Positions 8,508 to 16,573 of a stretch of DNA of 64,000 nt are shown here, one piece after another. Source of the DNA: Victivallales bacterium. Its GTDB lineage: Bacteria > Verrucomicrobiota > Lentisphaeria > Victivallales > UBA1829. The position numbers were made by a program, and so were the translations under genes. The notes beneath the pieces are model-generated. The model saw only the letters and a program-made list of their open reading frames with translations, had not been told where the DNA came from and did not search any database. The DNA lies in assembly GCA_016285345.1 (NCBI GenBank), contig JAEEQN010000004.1:39858-103857 (forward strand), written 5' to 3'. Numbering within the stretch: position 1 is the first letter of the stretch; every line of letters begins with the position of its first letter.

Positions 8508-10184
8508 ATGAGTCCGAGCAAGAAAAACGCCGCTAAGAAGACTGTTGCGAAGAAGTCCGAAGCGAAAAAGACTGTCGCCGCGAAGAAGTCCGCGCCGAAG
8601 AAAGCCGCCGCGAAAAAGGCTGTTCCCGAAGTCTATCCGGGCGAGACCGCGCCGGAACGCCTCATCAAGGCCGACTTCAAGGCTGTGAAGGGCGAGAGGT
8701 CCGATGTCTGGCGCGACTGCGTCGGGGCGGGGCGCATCGGCGAAGGCCTGCGCGATACATGGCGCAAGCAGCTCGCGAAATGCAAGAAGGAACTCGGATT
8801 CCGGTATCTGCGCGCGCACGGTCTCTTCCACGACGAGATGCGCGTGTACAGCGAGGACAAGGCGGGCAATCCGGTGTACAACTTCATGTACATCGACGAT
8901 GTATTCGATTTCCTGCTCTCCATCGGCGTCAAGCCGTTCGTCGAGCTCAGCTTCATGCCCGAAAAGCTCGCCTCCGGCAAGACCACGATCTTCTGGTGGA
9001 AGGCCAACGTGACTCCGCCGAAGAAGCACGAACGCTGGGCCGACCTCATCCGCGCGACCGTTCAGCACTGGACCGAGCGCTACGGCGAGGACGAGGTGAA
9101 GACGTGGCGGTTCGAGGTGTGGAACGAGCCGGATCTGGACGTCTTCTGGGATCCCGGCAAGAAGACCACCATGCTCGACGCCTACCTCGAACTCTACAAG
9201 TACACGGCGCGCGCGGTCAAGTCCGTGAACAAGGCGTATCCGGTCGGCGGTCCCTCCGGCGCCGGGCTCGACTTCATCGCTCCGCTCGTGAAATACTGCC
9301 GCAGGAACCGTCTGCCGCTGGATTTCATCTCGTTCCACCAGTACGGATTCGACCCCGAAAACCCGGCCCTGCCGAAGATCGACCGGTTCGGCGGCAACTA
9401 CATCTACCTCATGAAGAACCTCCGGCACGTGGCCGACTGTTTCAACAGGAAGCTGGAGGACATCCGCAAGAACCTCCGTTGCGACGTTCCTGTTTACATC
9501 ACCGAGTGGCACGCGTCGCCGTCTCCGGTCGACCCGGTGCACGATTCGTATTTCGCCGCGCCGTTCATCCTGGAACAGCTCCGCAACACGGAAAAGATGG
9601 CGTGCATGAGCTTGTGGACGTTCACGGACATCTTCGAGGAATGCGGACCCGCGCCGCGTCCGTTCCACGGCGGATTCGGCCTCATCACGTTCCAGAGCAT
9701 CCCGAAGGCAGCCTACCGCGCGTATCAGTGCCTGGCGGCGCTCGGCCCGACGGAACTCGTCTCCAGCGACGCGTCGTCGTACGTCTGCAAGGACGCGAAC
9801 GGCGGCGTGCAGGCGCTCTTCTGGGACCTCAGCCATCCCACGCAGGGCGGCAGGATCAGCAACCAGGACACCTTCTTCGATCCGCATCCGGCGAAAGATA
9901 AAGGCCATGCGCTGTTCAGCATCACCGGGCTCAAGGCCGGCGAATACGACCTGCGCGTGACCCGGATCGGCTACCGCGCGGGCGACGCGTATTCCGCGTG
10001 GCTGGAGGAGGACGGCGCGAAGACGGACATCAGCCGGGAGGAGATCGCACGCCTGACGCGCGTTTCCCAGCTCCGCCCGATGTACCGTGCGCAGGTCACG
10101 GTCATGAAGGGCGAGGAGTTCCAGCTCGGCCTGGACATGAAACAGAACGACGTTTATTTCGTGGAGCTGATCCCGCTGAAATAA
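8508..10184 (+). CDS. GH39-like glycoside hydrolase with N-terminal Lys/Ala-rich histone-like tail
   Basis: A 558-residue protein from an ATG with AGGAG 7 bp upstream (the ORF track starts 26 codons earlier without support). Residues about 45-558 form a GH39-type (beta-xylosidase/iduronidase) TIM barrel: acid/base Glu in EVWNEPDL near residue 206, nucleophile Glu in VYITEWHASPSP near 332, then the GH39-typical SLWTFTDIFEECGP and FHGGFGLITFQSIPKAAYRA. The first 45 residues are almost only Lys, Ala, Val, Ser and Pro in KKxxAKK-like repeats, with no signal peptide, which is unusual for a glycosidase. The enzyme should be intracellular unless exported by another route. Substrate (xylo-oligosaccharide or uronide) is inference. 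A palindromic repeat begins at the base after its stop codon. Confidence 0.85.
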   Translation: MSPSKKNAAKKTVAKKSEAKKTVAAKKSAPKKAAAKKAVPEVYPGETAPERLIKADFKAVKGERSDVWRDCVGAGRIGEGLRDTWRKQLAKCKKELGFRYLRAHGLFHDEMRVYSEDKAGNPVYNFMYIDDVFDFLLSIGVKPFVELSFMPEKLASGKTTIFWWKANVTPPKKHERWADLIRATVQHWTERYGEDEVKTWRFEVWNEPDLDVFWDPGKKTTMLDAYLELYKYTARAVKSVNKAYPVGGPSGAGLDFIAPLVKYCRRNRLPLDFISFHQYGFDPENPALPKIDRFGGNYIYLMKNLRHVADCFNRKLEDIRKNLRCDVPVYITEWHASPSPVDPVHDSYFAAPFILEQLRNTEKMACMSLWTFTDIFEECGPAPRPFHGGFGLITFQSIPKAAYRAYQCLAALGPTELVSSDASSYVCKDANGGVQALFWDLSHPTQGGRISNQDTFFDPHPAKDKGHALFSITGLKAGEYDLRVTRIGYRAGDAYSAWLEEDGAKTDISREEIARLTRVSQLRPMYRAQVTVMKGEEFQLGLDMKQNDVYFVELIPLK

Positions 10185-10232
10185 GGAGGACAAGTCCTCC
10201 ACTGAGGCAGTGCCGGGCTTCGCTCCGGCACG
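10185..10232. repeat. 48-bp palindromic repeat unit, copy A, directly after a stop codon
   Basis: Two inverted repeats, GGAGGACAAGTCCTCC and GTGCCGG-N8-CCGGCAC, joined by ACTGAGGCA. The first base follows the TAA of the GH39 gene with no gap. The same unit occurs after hydA and four times inside hrpB. Confidence 0.9.
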
Positions 10233-10249
10233 AGACTTTTCCAAAAATG

Positions 10250-10290
10250 AATCCCGTGCCGTTTGTCGCGGTACGGGATTCTTTCTTTCT
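10250..10290. terminator. Terminator between convergent genes
   Basis: AATCCCGT pairs with ACGGGATT across a partly paired 15-nt interior, followed by CTTTCTTTCT. It lies between the convergent GH39 and thioredoxin-fold genes and may serve both strands. Confidence 0.65.
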
Positions 10291-10308
10291 GTTTTTTGAT
10301 GGAGAAGA

Positions 10309-11145
10309 TTATTCCTCAGCGGAAGCCTGCGGCTTTGCGTCCTTTTTCTCCGCCTCGGCCTCTTCGATGGCCTCTTTTGCCTCCTCAATGATTTCCTTCG
10401 CCTCCTCGGCTTCCCTGGCTTCTTCCTTGGCTTCTTCGGCCTGATACGCCTTCAGCCATTCCTGGAAATCGCCCTCGGGATTGAGCGGGATGCGGAGAAC
10501 GCCGTTTTCATCGGGGATATTGGTATCGGCGTCCTGCGCCTTTTCAACAGGCTTTTTGTCCGGTTTCTGCGCCGGTTTCTTCGCGGGCTTCTTCGCCTCG
10601 GCTTTCTTTTCGCCGGATTTTGCCTCGGCTTTCTTCGGTTCGAGTACCGGCGGCGTGTATTTCTTCACGAAGCCGTCGAGGTATTCGGCGTAGCGTTTCG
10701 GCGGGTCGAAGTCCATGATCTCGTTGATCTTCCGGCGATGCTTCTCCGCGCTGCCGTCCGCCTTGTGAAAATCAATGTAGATATCCCCGTTCGCATCCAG
10801 CAGCAGGGCGGTCGGCAGAATGGTGATGCCGAACTGCGTGCGGAGCTGCCTGTTCTGCTGGGAGATGTTCTTTGGCTGAAGATGGGACGCGTTCGGGAAG
10901 TCGATTTTCAGGAGCACGAGCTTTTTGTCGGCGTAGTCCTGAAATTTTCTCTGGCTGAAAATGGTCCGTTCGAGGCTGCGGTCGGCGGCGGCGTCCGAAT
11001 TTGTGAACAGGATATAGATCGGGCGCTTTGTTTTCAGCGATTCGGCTTTGGCTTTTTCAAAATCGGTGAACCACTCGCCCGCGGAGAGAGCGGGGACGAG
11101 CACGGCTGTTGTCAGGAAACAGCAAAGGGCGAAAAAGAATTTCAT
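10309..11145 (-). CDS. Exported thioredoxin-fold protein lacking the CxxC motif, with Lys/Glu-rich C-terminal tail
   Basis: A 278-residue protein with a signal peptide (FFFALCCFLTTAVLVPALSAG) and a Thioredoxin_7-like domain (about 25-150): EWFTDFEKAKAESLKTKRPI, then FTNSDAAADRSLER where WCxxC would stand, and a cis-Pro loop ITILPTALLLDANGD. Loss of both cysteines rules out classical disulfide chemistry; a binding or scaffold role is possible. After residue 165 the chain becomes low-complexity: a Lys/Ala/Pro stretch (KKAEAKKPAKKPAQKPDKK) and then a long Glu/Ala helix likely to be coiled coil (EEAKEEAREAEEAKEIIEEA). The start is supported by AAGGAG 7 bp upstream and by a good promoter. Its partner is unknown, and it is a single-gene unit. 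Confidence 0.8.
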   Translation of the reverse strand: MKFFFALCCFLTTAVLVPALSAGEWFTDFEKAKAESLKTKRPIYILFTNSDAAADRSLERTIFSQRKFQDYADKKLVLLKIDFPNASHLQPKNISQQNRQLRTQFGITILPTALLLDANGDIYIDFHKADGSAEKHRRKINEIMDFDPPKRYAEYLDGFVKKYTPPVLEPKKAEAKSGEKKAEAKKPAKKPAQKPDKKPVEKAQDADTNIPDENGVLRIPLNPEGDFQEWLKAYQAEEAKEEAREAEEAKEIIEEAKEAIEEAEAEKKDAKPQASAEE

Positions 11146-11191
11146 GGCATCACTCCTTTCTGTTGAGGTTTGTTTGTCGGATTTCCTTCAT

Positions 11192-11219
11192 ACTATACCA
11201 CAAAAACGCGGAAAGTCAA
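11192..11219 (-). promoter_or_regulatory. Strong predicted promoter of the thioredoxin-fold gene
   Basis: Minus strand TTGACT, 16 bp, TATAGT, with TTCCGC after the -35 and TTGTGG before the -10. It lies 47 bp upstream of the start. One of the best examples of the composite promoter pattern of this window. Confidence 0.7.
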
Positions 11220-11220
11220 G

Positions 11221-11246
11221 CCGGAAGGGCGGTATGTTCCCTCCGG
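11221..11246 (-). terminator. Hairpin after the hybrid kinase gene
   Basis: CCGGAGGG pairs with CCTTCCGG (one mismatch) around a 10-nt loop, 2 bp after the kinase stop codon on the minus strand. There is no uridine run, so it may be a weak terminator or an RNA-stabilising hairpin. Confidence 0.45.
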
Positions 11247-11247
11247 T

Positions 11248-14200
11248 TCAGCTCAAAACTTTCATGAGCGAATCCTGGGTGACGGGTTTCATGACGATGC
11301 CGTCGAACATGCTCATGTCGAAGTTCGAGGAGTTCTCCGTATCGGCGGTGACGGCATAGATCGTGATGCCGGCTAAGTCCGGGTTTGCGCGGACGGCCGA
11401 AGCGAGCTCCATGCCGTTCATTTCCGGCATCCAGAGGTCGAACAGGGCGATGTCGGGCTTCGTGGTCTTCATCAGCTCGAGCGCTTTTGCGCCGGACGGC
11501 GCGGAGATCGGGTCGAATCCCATCTTGCGGAGCATGGCGCAGAGGACTTTCACGTTGAGCGGGACGTCGTCGACGACGAGTATCTTCTTCGTGAGGTCGA
11601 GCTTGCCTCCGCTTGTCTGTTCATCCTGCCTGAGTTCGGCGTCTGCGCAGATCCCGATTTCCGGGAGCAGGATGGTGAACACGCTGCCCTTGCCGGGCGT
11701 GCTTTCGACCGTGAGGGAGCCCTTCATGCAGTCGACAAGGCGTTTCGCGATGGAGAGTCCGAGTCCGGTTCCGTTTTCCGTGCGGATGCCGCGGTAGGAC
11801 GACTTGTCCTGCACGAACGGCTCGAATATCTTGTTGAGGGATTCCTTCGAGATGCCGCATCCGGTGTCGGCGACGCGGATGGTGATGGCTCCGTGTTTTT
11901 CATTGAGTTTGAAGAAAGCGAGCGAGACGGTGACGGAGCCCTGTTTCGTGAACTTGACGGCGTTGCCGATGATGTTCAGGAGGACCTGGCGGAGGCGGCG
12001 TTCGTCCAGGTTGAGGACGGGGAGATCGTCCGGGACGGTCGTGATGAGGTCGATCCCCTGGGATTGCGCCTTGGCCGTGAAGACGGCTTTCAGCTCGAAC
12101 ATGAGTTCGCGCAGGTTGGTCGGCTCCGGCTGGATGATCATCTGGTCTGCGTCGAGTTTGGAGAGGTCGAGGATGTCGTTGATGAGGGAGAGCAGGGCGT
12201 TGCCTGCGTAATGGATGCTGCGGAGGTATTCGCTCGCCTCGTTGCGCGGGAGGGATTCGTCCTGGAGCAGCTGGCTGAAGCCGAGGATGGCGTTAAGCGG
12301 CGTGCGGATCTCGTGGCTCATGGTGGCGAGGAAGAGGCTCTTCGCCTTTGCCGCGGATTCGGCGGCCTTGATCGCGTTGTGCAGCTCCGTGACGTCGCTG
12401 CTGCAGCCGAAGATGAGCAGGCGTCCGGATGTGTCCCTGAACGCGACGTGGGAGATCTGCGCTACGCCGAAGCCGTCGTGCGTGGGCACGTCGACGAGGT
12501 GCGTGCAGACTTCGCCGATTCGTTTGGCGGCTTCGTCGTCCATGTCCTGGAATGACTTTGCGAGCTCCGGCTCGAAAAGGCCGGCGTAGTTCGTGCCGAT
12601 GATCTTTTCCTCGGTCGTGTTGAGCTGGTAGCAGTATTTCTGGTTCGCCATGAGAAGGCGGTAGCCGTCGTCGTAATCGCGCACGGTGACGGTGTTGGGC
12701 ATGATGCTGAAGAGGGTCTTCAGGAAGAGCATTGCGTTCGCCGCCTCGGTTTCCAGGTCGCGGACTTTCGTGATGTCCTGGATCATGAAGAAGAACCGCT
12801 GGTTTTTCCGGCGGGCGGATTTGTCCTTGACGGCGGTGATGCGGAAATGGCGGCGCTTGCCGAAGAAGTCGCTGCGGAAGGTGCATTCGAGCATGTCGGA
12901 CTTGCCGTGGAAAAGCGCGCGCCGCTGCGTGAGGTAGTCCTGAAGGTCATCCGCGAGAATCCAGTCCTCGGCCTGAACTCGTTTCCCGTTTTCGAAGGGC
13001 CAGATGGCGTCGGAGGGCGACGGCGCGTCGAACGTGTCGGTTTCCGGCGTATAGTAGAAATAGCCGAGGCTGGCGAGGGAGGTCGCGGTCTGGAGCGCGT
13101 GCGTCTTGCGGTCGAGTTCCTCGCGGCGTTCGTATTCCTCCGTGATGTCGCGGAAGACGACGATCGCGCCGAGGAGGGCGTTTTTCGCGCCGCGGATGGG
13201 GGAGGTCGAGGTGGAAATGCGGCGCTTCGTCCCGTCCTTGGCGGTGATCGTGAGGCTGTCGCTGTTCGTGACGATGCGGTTTTCGCGGATGGCGGTCTCG
13301 ACGGGAGAAAGCGTGGCGGAACCGTCGGGCGACGCGATGTTGAAGATTTCCTGGATGGTCTTGCCTTCGGCTTCCGACTGCGCGTAGCCGGTCATTTTTT
13401 CGGCGGAGTGGTTCACCATCGTGACGAATCCGAGACGGTCGGTGACGATGACGCCGTCGCCGATGGCGCGGAGCGTGAGCTGGAGTCTGGTCGCGAGGTT
13501 GAACGACTTCTCGCGGAGTTCGGCCATCTCGGTGGTGTCCTGCGCCACGACCAGAACGGCTTCATGCTTGAAGATCCGTTTGTCGAGCTTGGTCAGCGTG
13601 ACCGTGTAGTTCCTGTCCCCGTGCTTGCGGTTGACGGTCATGGTCTTGCCGGAGATCGCCGTTTCCGCCATCTCGACGCGGATCGTGTTGGTCAGTGCCG
13701 TGCGGAGGTCGTCGAGGTTCTGCGAGGCGTCCGGGTCGTTGAACGGCACGTGGGCGTAGAGGACCTCGCCGGAGGTGGAGTAGGCCGCGACGAGGAGCGG
13801 CATGTGGCCGTGGATCGCGAGGAAGCGGCTGGTCATGTGACGGTATTTCAGGAAATAGATGAGTCCGCCGAGGACGAACGCGAGGAGGACGGTGAAGAGG
13901 ATCGCGAGCGTGGTGAGGAGTTCCTGGTTGCGCTCCGTCCAGGACTGCGGCCTGTTGACCCATTCTGCGTCGGCGGGGATGGCTTCCTTGTCGTATTCCC
14001 AGTAGTTGATGCGCTTGTAGTTGATGACGCAGGTTTCGTCGACGACGGCCGGCGCGATCTTCGCGGCGGGCGACGAGCCTCTGGCGTTCGCGAGCTGTCC
14101 GGTGAGGGCGGCGGTCTTCTTGCCGACTTCCTCGATGGAGGACATGTAGCCGCCGATCGCGAAGTCCAGCAGGACGCGCCGCCGCCCGATGATCGGGAGG

Positions 14201-15009
14201 TCGTCGCGCACCTGCATGAGCTGGTACCAGATGGTCGAACGGCTGCCGATGCTGGGCAGGTAGATGTCCCAGTCGTTGGCGACGATGAACGCGTCCGCGG
14301 GGGCGGTGGCGAGCTTGCGGAAGGCGGCTTCGCGTTCCGTGTCCGAAATATAGACCGTGGTGAAGTCGCAGATGCCGGCGTATTCATTGCGGAGCGTCAT
14401 GTCCTGCCTTTCGGACCAGCCGAAGCGCGAGGCAAGCAGCACGACGTGCTTGCGTTCCGGGAAGAGTTTGAGGCCGAACTCGATGTTCGTGCGCGGGTCG
14501 ATTTGGCGGATGACCGCGGTTGTATTGGGGTGCTCCTGACGCCATTCCTCGGGGAATGCCTTCATGTTGGAAAGGATGATCGCTGTCTGGTCCGGGACGG
14601 AGGAAAGCATTGTCCTGAGCGCTCTGGACGCGGGTTCGCCGAATGCGACGATCAGTTTGTATTTTCCCGCCTCGATCGCCTCTTTCCTCGGACTGAGCTT
14701 CTCTTCCCAGCTGGTCTGGTTCTGATCGTGCAGAGAATCCAGCTCGACCAGGTCGCTTTCGAACATGATGCCGAGGTTCGCCAGCTCGTTGAAGTACGAG
14801 CCGGTCAGGTCCGTGCGGATTTCGCTCGCGGTGTGCTCCGAGAAGATGAGCAGGATATTGAACTGCCGTCTGTCCTGTGCGGACAGAGGAAACACGGCAA
14901 AGCAGAAGAGGAAAAGCAGGACCGCAAGGCGGAAAAGATTCGCATACATAAACAAGCCGGAAAACGGATTCCGGCCAGTTTCGGCGGTGCAGACGGGACG
15001 GATTTTCAT
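11248..15009 (-). CDS. Hybrid histidine kinase with ABC-type substrate-binding-like sensor, PAS domains and C-terminal receiver
   Basis: The start at 15009 (MKIRPVCTAE) has GAGG 9 bp upstream; the ORF track runs 52 codons longer. The 1253-residue protein has a signal-anchor segment (LAVLLFLFCFAVFPLSAQ, about 30-50), a periplasmic ABC_sub_bind-like sensor (FNILLIFSEHTASEIRTDLT to about 360) and one TM helix (TVLLAFVLGGLIYFL, about 365-385). Three PAS-like regions follow (about 400-880; for example LRAIGDGVIVTDRLGFVTMV). Then come HisKA (ATMSHEIRTPLNAILGFSQL, His near 899), HATPase_c (NIIGNAVKFT, GTGLGLSIAKRLV) and a receiver (KILVVDDVPLNVKVL, phospho-acceptor Asp in LFDLWMPEMNG near 1190). It senses an extracytoplasmic ligand and phosphorylates its own receiver. 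No response regulator with a DNA-binding domain is adjacent, so the output is unknown. Confidence 0.9.
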   Translation of the reverse strand: MKIRPVCTAETGRNPFSGLFMYANLFRLAVLLFLFCFAVFPLSAQDRRQFNILLIFSEHTASEIRTDLTGSYFNELANLGIMFESDLVELDSLHDQNQTSWEEKLSPRKEAIEAGKYKLIVAFGEPASRALRTMLSSVPDQTAIILSNMKAFPEEWRQEHPNTTAVIRQIDPRTNIEFGLKLFPERKHVVLLASRFGWSERQDMTLRNEYAGICDFTTVYISDTEREAAFRKLATAPADAFIVANDWDIYLPSIGSRSTIWYQLMQVRDDLPIIGRRRVLLDFAIGGYMSSIEEVGKKTAALTGQLANARGSSPAAKIAPAVVDETCVINYKRINYWEYDKEAIPADAEWVNRPQSWTERNQELLTTLAILFTVLLAFVLGGLIYFLKYRHMTSRFLAIHGHMPLLVAAYSTSGEVLYAHVPFNDPDASQNLDDLRTALTNTIRVEMAETAISGKTMTVNRKHGDRNYTVTLTKLDKRIFKHEAVLVVAQDTTEMAELREKSFNLATRLQLTLRAIGDGVIVTDRLGFVTMVNHSAEKMTGYAQSEAEGKTIQEIFNIASPDGSATLSPVETAIRENRIVTNSDSLTITAKDGTKRRISTSTSPIRGAKNALLGAIVVFRDITEEYERREELDRKTHALQTATSLASLGYFYYTPETDTFDAPSPSDAIWPFENGKRVQAEDWILADDLQDYLTQRRALFHGKSDMLECTFRSDFFGKRRHFRITAVKDKSARRKNQRFFFMIQDITKVRDLETEAANAMLFLKTLFSIMPNTVTVRDYDDGYRLLMANQKYCYQLNTTEEKIIGTNYAGLFEPELAKSFQDMDDEAAKRIGEVCTHLVDVPTHDGFGVAQISHVAFRDTSGRLLIFGCSSDVTELHNAIKAAESAAKAKSLFLATMSHEIRTPLNAILGFSQLLQDESLPRNEASEYLRSIHYAGNALLSLINDILDLSKLDADQMIIQPEPTNLRELMFELKAVFTAKAQSQGIDLITTVPDDLPVLNLDERRLRQVLLNIIGNAVKFTKQGSVTVSLAFFKLNEKHGAITIRVADTGCGISKESLNKIFEPFVQDKSSYRGIRTENGTGLGLSIAKRLVDCMKGSLTVESTPGKGSVFTILLPEIGICADAELRQDEQTSGGKLDLTKKILVVDDVPLNVKVLCAMLRKMGFDPISAPSGAKALELMKTTKPDIALFDLWMPEMNGMELASAVRANPDLAGITIYAVTADTENSSNFDMSMFDGIVMKPVTQDSLMKVLS

Positions 15010-15098
15010 ATCAGAACACCTCAATTTTCGGCGGATGAAAGTCTGATCGAACGCGGAATGCGACCCCGACGGACTGCATTCCGTTCTTTCAGTACCAT

Positions 15099-15126
15099 AA
15101 CTTACATTAAAAAAAAGAGAATGCAA
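15099..15126 (-). promoter_or_regulatory. Predicted promoter of the hybrid kinase gene
   Basis: Minus strand TTGCAT, 16 bp, TAAGTT, ending about 90 bp before the start. It is divergent from the CDF transporter promoter, with the two -35 boxes about 40 bp apart. Confidence 0.5.
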
Positions 15127-15166
15127 GCCCTGAAACAAGGAAAAAGACATTTTTTTTCGTGTCATC

Positions 15167-15194
15167 TTGCATTTTCCGGATTTCGTGGTATAGT
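15167..15194 (+). promoter_or_regulatory. Predicted promoter of the CDF transporter gene
   Basis: TTGCAT, 16 bp, TATAGT; TTTCCGGA follows the -35 and TCGTGG precedes the -10. Near-identical in layout to the fabD promoter. Confidence 0.65.
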
Positions 15195-15253
15195 TCTGTA
15201 CCTAACACTTAGCTTCATCCCCTGCACACTTCAAAACTTTTCCGCTCAGAAGA

Positions 15254-16252
15254 ATGCCGCAATTCGCGGCGTTCCGGCGGAGCCTGTACCGAACCATGCC
15301 GTCCGAAACGAAACAGAACACGCAAACCATCCGCACCGTGCGGTTCGTCACCGTCGTCGGGATGATATTGAACATTGTCCTGGCCGTCGCCAAGGCTGCG
15401 GGCGGACTGTTCTTCTACAGTCAGGCTCTGCTCGCCGACGCCGTGCACAGCTTGTCCGATCTCGTGACCGACCTGGCGGTGATCTTCGGCGTGAAATACT
15501 GGTCCGCGCCGCCCGACCGGCAGCATCCGTACGGACACGCCCGCATCGAGACGCTCATTTCGGCGTTCATCGGCGTCGCGCTCGCCGCCGTGGCGGTCGG
15601 ACTTGTCTGGGACGCCGTCGGCACGCTCCGCCGCGGCTCGGAACACGGCCCCGCCGGATTCGCGTTCGCAATCGCTGTTTTTTCCGTCGTTTCCAAGGAG
15701 GTTCTGTTCCGCTGGACCCGTGCGAAAGCCCGCGCCGTGCATTCGAGCGCGATGGAGGCCAACGCCTGGCATCACAGGAGCGACGCCATCAGCTCGATTC
15801 CCGCCGCGATCGCCATTGCGCTCGCCTACTTCTTCCCGAAACTGAGCTTCGTCGACCCGGTCGGCGCCATCATCGTGTCGGTCTTTGTCCTGTACGCGGC
15901 ATGGACGATCGTGCGCCCCACCTTGCAGGAGCTTTCCGAGACGGGCGTCTCCCGCGAAGAGCAGGCGAAGATCTACCGCATGGCGACCTCGCTCCCCGGC
16001 GTCCTCGGCGCGCATGCGCTCCGCACACGCAATACCGGCGGCGCGATCTGGGCGGACATCCATATCATCGTCAATCCTGATATGACCGTCCGTGAAGGGC
16101 ACGACCTCTCGCATCGGGTCCGCGACTTGCTTGTGGATTCCGACCTGAACATCGTCGACGTGGTGGTCCATCTGGAACCGCCGTCTCCGTCACGTTCCAA
16201 ATCCTCGTCGTCGAAGAATCAGGATCAGCCCGATCTGCCGTTCCAATCCTGA
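15254..16252 (+). CDS. Cation diffusion facilitator (CDF) metal transporter
   Basis: A 332-residue CDF family protein: an inner-membrane dimer exporting divalent metal (Zn, Fe, Mn or Co) in exchange for protons. Six TM segments are visible (from FVTVVGMILNIVLAVAKAAG to VDPVGAIIVSVFVLYAAWTI). The metal-site motifs are ADAVHSLSDLVTDL in TM2 and HHRSDAISS in TM5, and there is a cytoplasmic C-terminal ferredoxin-like metal-sensing domain (ADIHIIVNPDMTVREGHDLS). The tail is Ser/Lys/Gln-rich. An alternative ATG at 15296 (MPSETKQNTQT) would remove 14 residues that look basic and poorly conserved; it may be the true start. The metal cannot be assigned from sequence. It is a monocistronic unit divergent from the hybrid kinase. 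Confidence 0.9.
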   Translation: MPQFAAFRRSLYRTMPSETKQNTQTIRTVRFVTVVGMILNIVLAVAKAAGGLFFYSQALLADAVHSLSDLVTDLAVIFGVKYWSAPPDRQHPYGHARIETLISAFIGVALAAVAVGLVWDAVGTLRRGSEHGPAGFAFAIAVFSVVSKEVLFRWTRAKARAVHSSAMEANAWHHRSDAISSIPAAIAIALAYFFPKLSFVDPVGAIIVSVFVLYAAWTIVRPTLQELSETGVSREEQAKIYRMATSLPGVLGAHALRTRNTGGAIWADIHIIVNPDMTVREGHDLSHRVRDLLVDSDLNIVDVVVHLEPPSPSRSKSSSSKNQDQPDLPFQS

Positions 16253-16573
16253 CCTATTCTAGAAATATACATGTTCTGAAAATACTCCGGTTCGCATGGA
16301 ATCCGAGCCGGTTTCAGGATTGTGTTTTGTTGCGAAAATGACTGAACTATCCGGAAACCGGAAAGGAATTGTGCGGCATGTCGAATACGCGGAGAAAAAA
16401 ACGTTAGTTTTTAAGAGTTTTTACGGAAAACGATTTGAAAAATCGGGGAAAATGTGGTAAATTATATAATCGATAAAAAAATATCGAATGCGTCCGCCGT
16501 TGCACCGCGACGTTCGTTTTCGGTCACCTTTCCAACATATACATTGTTTCCACCGCATACCTGGAGCCGTTTT
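16253..16573. other. Intergenic region upstream of the hydrogenase operon
   Basis: This 321-bp gap holds an imperfect hairpin (CCGGTTCG/CGAGCCGG, about 16289-16313) that may end the CDF transcript, the operon promoter at 16435-16463, and a small AT-rich hairpin (CGATA/TATCG, 16471-16486) at the start of a leader of roughly 100 nt. No Rex-type operator with the expected inverted repeat was found by eye. Confidence 0.5.
16435..16463 (+). promoter_or_regulatory. Predicted promoter of the hydrogenase operon
   Basis: TTGAAA, 17 bp, TAAATT; AATCGG follows the -35 and ATGTGG precedes the -10. An overlapping TATAAT (16465-16470) is an alternative -10. It is the only good promoter seen before the six-gene operon. 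Confidence 0.55.

Noticed and set aside
16253-16573. Rex (NADH-sensing) operator upstream of the hydrogenase operon
   Set aside because: No convincing inverted repeat of the Rex type was found by eye, only short AT-rich hairpins.
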